Assembly: GCA_015058655.1 (NCBI GenBank) | Contig: SVBX01000002.1 | Span: 124,001 to 188,000, forward strand | Source of the DNA: Pseudoselenomonas ruminantium | GTDB lineage: Bacteria > Bacillota > Negativicutes > Selenomonadales > Selenomonadaceae | DNA length: 64,000 nucleotides | Direction: 5' to 3' | Shown here: positions 34,475 through 41,845 of the stretch, piece by piece | Layout: each line of letters begins with the position of its first letter | Numbering within the stretch: the stretch's first letter is position 1 | The notes under the pieces: generated by a model | What the model was told of the DNA's origin: nothing | Database searches by the model: none | The model's input: the letters and a program-made list of their open reading frames with translations, nothing else | Made by a program: the position numbers and the translations under genes

Positions 34475-34571
34475 ATTTGTGTGCTCAAATAAACCAATAA
34501 TACCAATCTGTAGGAATGTTACAGTTTTGTAGGAAAAAGTAATAAATTTGCGAAAATATGCTAATTACCTC

Positions 34572-34599
34572 TTGCAATAAGTCATAAATATGCTATCAT
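34572..34599 (+). promoter_or_regulatory. Predicted promoter of the NADH dehydrogenase gene
   Basis: TTGCAA (34572-34577) and TATCAT (34594-34599) with a 16-base spacer and an extended TG motif. The AT-rich 237-base gap from the terminator to ATG 34712 contains no ORF. Confidence 0.6.
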
Positions 34600-34711
34600 G
34601 TATAGCGTGTTAAGTAAGTAATATTTTTCACATATTAAAGTTATTTTTTTCACTTAACTGAAAAGAGAACATGGTTGTGAATGTGTGTATGGTATCTGGG
34701 AGGTTTTTACC

Positions 34712-35977
34712 ATGGCAGAGAGAAAGAAGATTGTCATAGTAGGCGGCGGTTTTGGCGGCATCAAACTGGCTAAGGATCTGGCCAAGGAGGATGTGGATGT
34801 GCTCCTGGTGGATCGACACAACTACCATCTGTTCCAGCCGCTCCTTTATCAGCTTTCCACGGCTATGCTGGGCACAGAGGAAATTGCCTATCCCATTCGC
34901 AACTTCTTCCGTGAAAACAAGAATGTGGAGTTTTTCATGGCCAAGGCTCAGGGCGTGGATCAGGAGCGGAAGGTGCTGCTCACCAACCATGGGGAAATAG
35001 CTTATGACTACCTGGTGCTGGCTGCCGGCGCCACCAACAACTTCTTCGGCATGAAGGAAGTGGCAGAGCACGCCTACGGCATGAAAACCCTGCAGGAGGC
35101 CCTGCACATCAGGAATCATGTGCTGCATATGTTCGAGCGTGCCAACAAGCATGAGGACGATGCCGAGACCCGCCGCAAGATGCTCACCTTCGTGGTGGTA
35201 GGTGGTGGCCCCACCGGGGTAGAAGAAGCAGGAGCTCTTATCGAGCTCATCAACATCCAGAAGAAGGAATTCCACAATCTGGATTTCAACGAGGTGAAGG
35301 TCATCCTGCTGGAAGGCACCAACAAGCTGCTGGCCATGATGCCTGAGGACATGCAGCAGGAAACCCTGCGGGTGCTGAAGAAGAAGGGCGTGGATGTGCG
35401 CTTGGGCGCCCAGGTCAGCGGCTATGACGGGAATGTGCTGACCTTGAAGGACGGTACGGAGATTCCTTCCTCCACGGTTATCTGGGGTGCCGGAGTGAAG
35501 GCTGTGCCCTTCATTGCCAAATGCGGCGGTGAGGTGGATCGTGCAGGCCGCATTATCGTAGATGAGTACATGCGGGTGAATGGCAGCGACAGCGTCTTTG
35601 CTATCGGCGACTGCGCCAATTACTGCCACGGCACCGAGCGTCCTCTGCCTACCATCGCTCCTGTGGCTACCCAGCAGGCTGCCGCCTGCGCGGTTAACAT
35701 CATGAAGCTCATCCGCGGGGAGAGCAAGCTGGAGCCTCTCCACTACAAGGACCTGGGCACCATGGCTACCATAGGCAAAGGGGATGCGGTGATGTCCTGG
35801 AATGGTCACACCATGAGCGGTTTCTTCGCTTGGTGCGCTTGGCTGTTCGTCCACCTTATCCGCCTGGCAGGTCCTTATACCAACTTCACGGTGGCTGTCA
35901 AGTGGATTTGGAACTGGATTGCCGGCATTCGTCTGGGACGGATCATCACCAATATCAAGCTGGATCCGGAGAACTGA
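34712..35977 (+). CDS. Type II NADH dehydrogenase (NDH-2)-like FAD oxidoreductase
   Basis: 421 residues; ATG 34712 follows GGGAGG. The FAD site is IVIVGGGFGGIKLAKDL near the start, the NAD site is FVVVGGGPTGVEEAGAL, and VFAIGDCANY is the second FAD contact. The C-terminal ~50 residues (GFFAWCAWLFVHLIRLAGP, VKWIWNWIAGIRLGR) are amphipathic and aromatic, as in NDH-2 enzymes bound to the membrane surface. It likely oxidises NADH and reduces menaquinone without proton pumping, feeding for example nitrite reduction. Confidence 0.85.
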   Translation: MAERKKIVIVGGGFGGIKLAKDLAKEDVDVLLVDRHNYHLFQPLLYQLSTAMLGTEEIAYPIRNFFRENKNVEFFMAKAQGVDQERKVLLTNHGEIAYDYLVLAAGATNNFFGMKEVAEHAYGMKTLQEALHIRNHVLHMFERANKHEDDAETRRKMLTFVVVGGGPTGVEEAGALIELINIQKKEFHNLDFNEVKVILLEGTNKLLAMMPEDMQQETLRVLKKKGVDVRLGAQVSGYDGNVLTLKDGTEIPSSTVIWGAGVKAVPFIAKCGGEVDRAGRIIVDEYMRVNGSDSVFAIGDCANYCHGTERPLPTIAPVATQQAAACAVNIMKLIRGESKLEPLHYKDLGTMATIGKGDAVMSWNGHTMSGFFAWCAWLFVHLIRLAGPYTNFTVAVKWIWNWIAGIRLGRIITNIKLDPEN

Positions 35978-35999
35978 GCATAAAAGAATAGCATGTTGG

Positions 36000-36037
36000 A
36001 TAGTGCAATCGGCCTTGGGCAGGTTGCACTATTTTTA
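36000..36037 (+). terminator. Rho-independent terminator after NDH-2
   Basis: ATAGTGCAA / TTGCACTAT stem around a 15-base loop, followed by five T; it separates NDH-2 from the hydrogenase genes. Confidence 0.8.
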
Positions 36038-36114
36038 TCGACAAAAGCATCTTAACAGTGTTACAATTATCATACATATACATTCAATTTATGTCTGATG
36101 CAAGGAGGGTACCT

Positions 36115-36621
36115 ATGCTCACTGCTTTGACGAAAGACTATCCCCTCTCACCGGAGCTGCAGGGGAGAATTGATTTGGTGCTGGAAGCCCATGACTATGA
36201 CCCCACTCAGATCGTGGGCATCCTGCTGGAAGTGCAGGATCTGGACGAGCGGCACTATGTGCCGGAGCCTACGGCCTACTATCTGGCGGAAAAGCTCTCT
36301 ATGCCCATTACCAACATCTTCGACTGCCTGAACTTCTACGCCCAGCTTTCTGATAAACCTCGGGCCAAGTACCCTATCCAGGTGTGCAACTCTCCTGCCT
36401 GCCGGGTGAATGTCATCGACACCAAGCGCCTCTTGGGAACCCTGGAAGAACTGCTGGATATCAAGATAGGGGAAACTACCTACGATGGCAGGTTCACCCT
36501 GGAGACCATCAGCTGTTTCGGCGCCTGTGACAGGGCCCCTGCCGTGCGCATCAACGGCAAGGTCTACGACCATCTGGACAGCCGGGAGAAAATCGAAGCG
36601 CTGCTGCGCTCCCTGCCCTGA
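36115..36621 (+). CDS. NuoE-like subunit of the NAD(P)-linked [FeFe] hydrogenase
   Basis: 168 residues with a thioredoxin-like [2Fe-2S] domain: CNSPAC (CxxxxC) and SCFGAC (CxxxC) supply the four ligands. ATG 36115 follows AAGGAGGG. It corresponds to HydC/HndA of multimeric [FeFe] hydrogenases. It is the first of three genes in the order NuoE-like, NuoF-like, hydrogenase. Confidence 0.88.
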   Translation: MLTALTKDYPLSPELQGRIDLVLEAHDYDPTQIVGILLEVQDLDERHYVPEPTAYYLAEKLSMPITNIFDCLNFYAQLSDKPRAKYPIQVCNSPACRVNVIDTKRLLGTLEELLDIKIGETTYDGRFTLETISCFGACDRAPAVRINGKVYDHLDSREKIEALLRSLP

Positions 36622-36633
36622 GGAGGTGAAAGC

Positions 36634-37884
36634 ATGGAAAAAGTCAGTTTCCTTACCCGGAATTTTGGTAAGTACGATACGAATTCCATCGGCTCCTATA
36701 TGAAGATAGGTGGCTTTTCTGCCCTGCGGAAGGCAGTAGCCATGGAACCGCTATCCATCAGCGACCTGATCGCCAGCGTCAAGGTGAAAGGCCGCGGGGG
36801 AGCCGAGTACGACATGGGTCGCAAGCTGTCACAGGCCAGAGCGGTGCAGGGAGAGCGGAAGGTGGTCATCTGCAACGCGGACGAAGGAGAGACTACCACC
36901 TTCAAGGATAGGGAGCTCATCAAGAACGACCCCTTCAACCTTATCGAAGCCATCATCGTTGCAGGCTTCGTGGTGGGGGCTACAGATGGTTATATCTATA
37001 TGAGGGCAGAGTATTCCTGCTTCCGCCCCCTGCTTTTGAATGCCATCCGTCAGGCCAAGAGCTATGGTTTCCTGGGAGAAAACATCCTGGGGAAAGGCTT
37101 TGATTTCAATATCCACCTTTATTCCGGAGCCGGGGCCTATGTCTGCGGCGAGGGTACGGCTCTCATTCGCTCCCTCGAAGGCAAGGCGGGGCGCCCCCGC
37201 ATGAAGCCGCCCTTCATCAAGCAAAGCGGCGTCTTTGCCCGTCCCACCTGCCTTTGCAATGTGGAGAGCCTTTCCATCGTGCCCCATCTGCTGCTTGACG
37301 AGGAGCAGGTCTATGCCCATTGCGGCAGGGGCGACTCCATCGGCACCAAGATGATCAGCGTGGCGGGAAATGTGAACAACCCAGGTGTCTTCGAGATACC
37401 CTTCGGCATCACGGTGCGGGAAATCATCTATGAGCTGGCAGGCGGCGTGCAGAAAGACCGCCACATCCGCCTTATCCAGTTCGGCGGCGCTTCCGGCAAG
37501 GTGGCAGACGAGAGCATTCTGGATACCCCTTATACCTATGAGGATTTGCGGGGGGCGGGGGTCATGGTAGGCTCTGGCGGACTGCTGGTCATTGATGAGC
37601 GCACCAGCGTGCTGGATTTCTTGCGCATGAATCAGGAATTTTTCTCCGAGGAAAGTTGCGGCCAGTGCACCCCCTGCCGGGAGGGGAATCTCCATATCAA
37701 GATTATCCTGGAAAAGATGGCAGAGGGGCGGGCCACGGCAGAAGATATCCGCCAGATGCACAAGATTGCCCGGGTCATGTCCATGTCATCCCTATGCGGC
37801 CTGGGGGAAACAGCCCAGAACACCCTGCTGTCGGCAATGAAGGTATTCCCGGAGACTTTTGAGGTGGGAGGCAAGAGAGCATGA
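36634..37884 (+). CDS. NuoF-like flavoprotein subunit of the [FeFe] hydrogenase
   Basis: 416 residues. VKGRGGAEYDMGRKLSQA and ICNADEGETTTFKDRELI bind FMN and NAD(H); SYSGAGAYVCGEGTAL-like text and the cluster motif SCGQCTPCREGN with a later SLCGLG bind [4Fe-4S]. Compared with the larger HydB/HndC subunits it lacks the N-terminal thioredoxin-like domain and the C-terminal ferredoxin domain, so it is a minimal form. ATG 36634 follows GAGGAGGTG and the gene overlaps the next by 4 bases. Confidence 0.9.
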   Translation: MEKVSFLTRNFGKYDTNSIGSYMKIGGFSALRKAVAMEPLSISDLIASVKVKGRGGAEYDMGRKLSQARAVQGERKVVICNADEGETTTFKDRELIKNDPFNLIEAIIVAGFVVGATDGYIYMRAEYSCFRPLLLNAIRQAKSYGFLGENILGKGFDFNIHLYSGAGAYVCGEGTALIRSLEGKAGRPRMKPPFIKQSGVFARPTCLCNVESLSIVPHLLLDEEQVYAHCGRGDSIGTKMISVAGNVNNPGVFEIPFGITVREIIYELAGGVQKDRHIRLIQFGGASGKVADESILDTPYTYEDLRGAGVMVGSGGLLVIDERTSVLDFLRMNQEFFSEESCGQCTPCREGNLHIKIILEKMAEGRATAEDIRQMHKIARVMSMSSLCGLGETAQNTLLSAMKVFPETFEVGGKRA

Positions 37885-39641
37885 GCGAAATGAATAAAGA
37901 GGCCGAGGTGCCCACGGTAAACCTCACCATCAACAATATTCCCCTCAAGGTGCCCAAGGGCACGAAAATCATGCAGGCAGCGAAGGAAATCGGCATCGAC
38001 ATCCCTCATCTCTGCTACCATGAAGACCAGCGCATCAAGGCCCATTGCCGCCTGTGCTCCGTGGAGGTCACAGGCAGGCGCAGGCTCCTGGCAGCCTGCT
38101 CCACCGAGGTCTGGGAGGGTATGGAGGTTCACACGGACACCCCTATAGTCAGGGATACCCAGGTGGCCATCCTGCAGCTCATGCTGGCCAACCACCATAA
38201 GGACTGCCTCAGCTGCCCCCGCAACCAGAACTGCGATTTGCAGCAGCTTTGCAGCCGCTTCAACATCATGGAATCCCATCTGCCCAGCGTGGTGAAGGAT
38301 GAACCGCGCATTGTCACCAATCCCGCTATCGTGCGTGACCCCTCCAAGTGCATCCGTTGCGGCAGGTGCATACGGGCCTGCAAGGATGTGCAGGGCATCG
38401 CCGCCCTGACCTATGCCCATAGGAGCAGCGACATTACCGTCACTACCGCTTATGACAAGCCCATGGAACGCACGGACTGCGTGCTTTGCGGCCAGTGCAG
38501 CCTGGTATGCCCTACGGGAGCTATCGTGGAGAAGGACGATACGGATGCAGTGCTTGATGCCCTGCAGGATCCCAGGAAGCATGTCATCGTGCAGGTGGCG
38601 CCTTCTGTGCGGGTGGCTTTGGGGGATGCTTTCGGCATGGAGCCGGGGGAAATAGTCACGGGGCAGATGGTCACGGCCTTGAAGCTCTTGGGCTTTGACA
38701 AGGTCTTTGACACCAATTTCGGCGCCGACCTCACCATCATGGAGGAAGGCAGCGAGTTCCTGCATCGTCTCGAGCATGGGGGCACTTTCCCCATGATTAC
38801 CTCCTGCAGTCCCGGCTGGGTGAATTTCCTGGAAAAGAACTTCGGTGACTTCACTGCCCACCTCTCCACAGCCAAATCCCCTATGAGCATGTTCGGCGCC
38901 ATCGCCAAGACATATTACCCGGAGAAGGCAGGCATCCCCGTGGAGGATATCGTCACCGTGTCCATCATGCCCTGCACCGCCAAGAAGTACGAAGCCGCTC
39001 GCCCGGAAATGGGCCGGGACGGCAGGCGTGATGTGGATATTGTCCTCACTACCCGCGAGCTGATAAAGCTCATCAAATATGTGGGACTCACCTTCCAAAA
39101 GCTGCCGGAAAGCGACTTCGACAGTCCCTTGGGAGTGGGCACCGGAGCAGGAGCTATTTTCGGCGCCACCGGCGGCGTCATGGAGGCAGCCCTGCGCACG
39201 GTTTACGAAAAGTATACGGGCAAGACTTTGGAGCGTTTGGACTTCCATGCTGTCCGGGGCTTTGAAGGCATCAAGGAGGCTGAGGTGGACTTGGGGGACC
39301 GCAAGGTAAGGGTGGCCATTGCCCACACCTTGAAAAACGCCCGCCTGCTCATGGAACAGGTGCAGAAACACGAGTCACCCTATGACTTCATCGAAATCAT
39401 GGCCTGCCCCGGCGGCTGCATCGGCGGCGGCGGCCAGCCCATTGGCACCACCAATGCCATCAGGAAAAAGCGCATGGCGGCCCTCTATGAGATAGACAAG
39501 AACCTGCCCCTTCGCAAATCCCACGAAAACCCGGAGATCATCACCCTCTACAAGGAGTTCTTGGGAGAGCCTTTGGGGGAGAAAGCTCACGAGCTTTTGC
39601 ATACCCATTATCACAAGGTAGAGAAGGAATACACCTTCTGA
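37881..39641 (+). CDS. [FeFe] hydrogenase catalytic subunit (HndD/HydA type)
   Basis: 586 residues. Order: N-terminal [2Fe-2S] domain (CYHEDQRIKAHCRLC), the HxxxCxxCxxxxxC cluster (HHKDCLSCPRNQNC), two [4Fe-4S] motifs (CIRCGRCIRACKD, CVLCGQCSLVCPTGA), the H-cluster domain (TSCSPGW, MPCTAKKYEAARPEM, EIMACPGGCIGGGGQP) and the small-subunit tail. The first H-cluster motif has Ser where TSCCPxW enzymes have the second Cys. Together with the two upstream subunits it forms an NAD(P)H-linked, possibly electron-bifurcating, cytosolic hydrogenase. ATG overlaps the preceding stop. Confidence 0.95.
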   Translation: MSEMNKEAEVPTVNLTINNIPLKVPKGTKIMQAAKEIGIDIPHLCYHEDQRIKAHCRLCSVEVTGRRRLLAACSTEVWEGMEVHTDTPIVRDTQVAILQLMLANHHKDCLSCPRNQNCDLQQLCSRFNIMESHLPSVVKDEPRIVTNPAIVRDPSKCIRCGRCIRACKDVQGIAALTYAHRSSDITVTTAYDKPMERTDCVLCGQCSLVCPTGAIVEKDDTDAVLDALQDPRKHVIVQVAPSVRVALGDAFGMEPGEIVTGQMVTALKLLGFDKVFDTNFGADLTIMEEGSEFLHRLEHGGTFPMITSCSPGWVNFLEKNFGDFTAHLSTAKSPMSMFGAIAKTYYPEKAGIPVEDIVTVSIMPCTAKKYEAARPEMGRDGRRDVDIVLTTRELIKLIKYVGLTFQKLPESDFDSPLGVGTGAGAIFGATGGVMEAALRTVYEKYTGKTLERLDFHAVRGFEGIKEAEVDLGDRKVRVAIAHTLKNARLLMEQVQKHESPYDFIEIMACPGGCIGGGGQPIGTTNAIRKKRMAALYEIDKNLPLRKSHENPEIITLYKEFLGEPLGEKAHELLHTHYHKVEKEYTF

Positions 39642-39644
39642 GAG

Positions 39645-39675
39645 AATCCCGCCCGGTTTTCCGGGGCGGGATTTG
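39645..39675 (+). terminator. Rho-independent terminator of the hydrogenase operon
   Basis: Stem AATCCCGCCCGG / CCGGGGCGGGATT with a T4 loop, three bases after the stop codon. Confidence 0.75.
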
Positions 39676-39731
39676 TGCCTTGAAAACTGCCTGTATATCT
39701 TTGGTGGTACAATAAAAGCGATGGCTAGTGC

Positions 39732-39925
39732 ATTGGCGGTCGCATAAGCGTTGGCGGTATAACTCGGAAGAAGATGTCCCCCACCTCTATAGGTGGGGGG
39801 CTAATATCATAATACCCTAAAGGGCACACTGCAGGCGGGAGCGCATATCTCCCGCCTCGTGCGACGCGAAGCTAGTCCCCGTGGGAAAACGCTGATTGGA
39901 AGATTTTGCCTACGGCAAAATTTGA
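39732..39925. other. Structured non-coding region with three hairpins
   Basis: The 459 bases between the hydrogenase operon and ppx hold no ORF. They contain a direct repeat TTGGCGGT (39733 and 39751), the hairpins CCCCCACCT/AGGTGGGGG (39778-39799), GGCGGGAG/CTCCCGCC (39834-39856) and ATTTTGCC/GGCAAAAT (39903-39921). The first hairpin resembles subterminal palindromes of IS200/IS605-type elements, so a degenerate non-autonomous element is one reading; a small structured RNA is another. After 39925 I see only AT-rich DNA and the ppx ribosome-binding site. Confidence 0.4.
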
Positions 39926-40100
39926 ACAATTGCGTTATAAGATAAAATATTTTTTGGGGAGCAGGTGCTTTAGAGGGCAGGACGAAGAAAAATCAACTGA
40001 AAATAAAAATTAGCCCAGGGCAGGTTTTTTTCTCTTTATGCAGAAGAATAGCAGAAGTAGGTGTGCAACCGGATCAGTTTTCTGAAAGGAGAATGGCAGT

Positions 40101-41027
40101 ATGTATGGCATTATCGATATAGGTTCCAACACCATCCGTCTCAATATCTACCGCATGGATGGGGACAAGCCGGAGCTTTTGATGAGCAAGAAGGACTCCA
40201 CGGGGCTGGCTTCTTATATCAAGCATGGCCGCATGAACGAGGAAGGCATTGAGAGGGCCAGCATTGTGCTCAGCGAGTTCAACGGGCTTCTGAAGGCCTT
40301 TAATGTAGAGGGTCATGCTTTTGCCACGGCGGCTCTTCGCAACATCGACAACAGTGAGGAAGCCGTGGACCAGATCATGCGGGCCAGCGGCCTGAAAATC
40401 GAGGTCATCCCCGGGGAGAAGGAAGCAGAGCTGGACTTTGTAGGGGCTACCCGGGCCATGCATCTGTCCACAGGCCTCCTGGTGGATATAGGCGGCGCCA
40501 GCACGGAGCTGGTGGTATACAAGAACCAGAAAATGGAGAAGGCCTTCTCCATGCCTGTGGGCTCCCTTTCCATGTATAACGACTATGTGAGCCATCTGCT
40601 GCCTACCAAGAAGGAGCGCAAGGCCATCCAGGAAGCTGTGCTGGCGGCCATGATGGCAGATTCGGACTTCTTTGAGGGCAAGTTCAAGAAGATTGATGGC
40701 ATCTGCGGCGTGGGCGGCACTGTCCGGGCAGCCTGCAAGTTGAACAATGCCCTCTTCAACCTGCCCCCAAACAACAGCGTCATCAATGCGGTGAATGTGA
40801 AGAAAATCCTCAAGAAGCTGGAGAATCCGGAGGGCGATGAAGAAATCGCCACCAGCAAGCTTGACCTCATGCTGAAGGTGGTGCCTGACCGCATCCGCAC
40901 CATCCTGCCCGGCATGATTATCCTGCAGACGGTGATCAAGCATTTCAAGGCCAAGATGATCCATGTGAGCTATATGGGTGTCCGGGAAGGCTATCTCTAT
41001 CAGCAGGTGCTGAAGAGGGAGAGCTGA
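40101..41027 (+). CDS. Ppx/GppA family phosphatase
   Basis: 308 residues with the ASKHA-fold motifs: MYGIIDIGSNTIRLNIY (P1), FATAALRNIDN, GEKEAELDF and LLVDIGGASTELV (P2), then GICGVGGTVRA. This is the N-terminal two-domain form without the C-terminal HD extension of long Ppx. It acts on exopolyphosphate and/or pppGpp. ATG 40101 follows AAAGGAG. Confidence 0.9.
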   Translation: MYGIIDIGSNTIRLNIYRMDGDKPELLMSKKDSTGLASYIKHGRMNEEGIERASIVLSEFNGLLKAFNVEGHAFATAALRNIDNSEEAVDQIMRASGLKIEVIPGEKEAELDFVGATRAMHLSTGLLVDIGGASTELVVYKNQKMEKAFSMPVGSLSMYNDYVSHLLPTKKERKAIQEAVLAAMMADSDFFEGKFKKIDGICGVGGTVRAACKLNNALFNLPPNNSVINAVNVKKILKKLENPEGDEEIATSKLDLMLKVVPDRIRTILPGMIILQTVIKHFKAKMIHVSYMGVREGYLYQQVLKRES

Positions 41028-41041
41028 AGATAAGAAACAGG

Positions 41042-41073
41042 GGGCGGTTCACCTCGCGTGAACTGCCCTCTTT
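41042..41073 (+). terminator. Rho-independent terminator after the Ppx/GppA gene
   Basis: Stem GGGCGGTTCAC / GTGAACTGCCC (one G-T pair) around five bases, followed by a short T-run. Confidence 0.65.
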
Positions 41074-41111
41074 GTGCATGGGAAAAGATTATTTATGGGA
41101 GGGGCATGGAT

Positions 41112-41789
41112 ATGACTGATTGCCATCCGGAGGAGCTGCCGATTTTTGCCGGTCTGAAACCAGAGGAGGTGCAGTCCTTTATCAGACACACGGCGGCGGT
41201 TGTGAAGCAGTACGAGAGAAAGGATAGGCTGCTGGCAGCTTATGAGGAGAATGACCAGCTGGGCATCATTTTGCAGGGGACGGCGCAGATCCTCACAGAA
41301 GACTGGCTGGGCAATGAGAATGTGGGGCACAGGCTGGAGCGTGGAGCTTTGGTGGGGGTGAATTCTGCCATTTTGTCCGCCGAGTGCAGCGGCAGTGCGG
41401 TGGAAGCCATCACTCCCATGCAGGTGATGTGGATTCCCTATCGGGCACTGCTGGTTTCCGGGCCACGGCTGGGGCGCATCCACGGCATTGTCATGAAGCA
41501 TATTCTGGAAGCCCTGGCCAGGAAGAATCTGCTCATGGTGGAGAAGATGGAATTGCTGTCCCAAAAGACCTTGCGGGAGAGGCTGATCATTTATCTGGTG
41601 CAAAGGGAAAAGTGGCAGAAAAGTGAGCGGGTGCAGGTACCTGGCAGGGTGCAGCTGGCCAGGGAGCTTGACTGCAACCGCAGTGCCCTGACCCGGGAAA
41701 TCGGCCTGATGCAGGAAGAAGGGCTGCTGGAAGCCGGTCCGGACTGGCTGCAGCTGATGAAAGAACGCATTCTGAGCCGGGAGCAGTGA
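41112..41789 (+). CDS. Crp/Fnr family transcriptional regulator
   Basis: 225 residues. The N-terminal cyclic-nucleotide-type beta barrel (LGIILQGTAQILTEDWLGNENVGHRLERGALVG) is followed by a helical linker and a winged helix (VPGRVQLARELDCNRSALTREIGLMQEEGLLE). The FNR cysteine cluster is not present. ATG 41112 is chosen for its 7-base spacing from GGGAGGGG; ATG 41106 is too close. It lies directly before ccmF-nrfHA-ccmABCE, so it probably controls cytochrome c maturation and nitrite respiration; the ligand is unknown. Confidence 0.82.
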   Translation: MTDCHPEELPIFAGLKPEEVQSFIRHTAAVVKQYERKDRLLAAYEENDQLGIILQGTAQILTEDWLGNENVGHRLERGALVGVNSAILSAECSGSAVEAITPMQVMWIPYRALLVSGPRLGRIHGIVMKHILEALARKNLLMVEKMELLSQKTLRERLIIYLVQREKWQKSERVQVPGRVQLARELDCNRSALTREIGLMQEEGLLEAGPDWLQLMKERILSREQ

Positions 41790-41845
41790 GGCCGCAGCTT
41801 TGAAATTATCGGTTGTGTATTTGTTTGAGGTGGGAGGAATTACTT

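Noticed and set aside
37632-39371. Long open frame on the minus strand across the hydrogenase gene
   Set aside because: It lies opposite the conserved HndD/HydA gene, has no recognisable motif and is explained by the GC-rich codon use of the real gene.
39778-39856. CRISPR-like repeats
   Set aside because: The hairpins differ from one another and there are no regular spacers; only isolated inverted repeats are present.
41112-41789. FNR-type oxygen sensor
   Set aside because: The N-terminal cysteine cluster needed for the [4Fe-4S] sensor is missing; it is only a general Crp/Fnr-family member.
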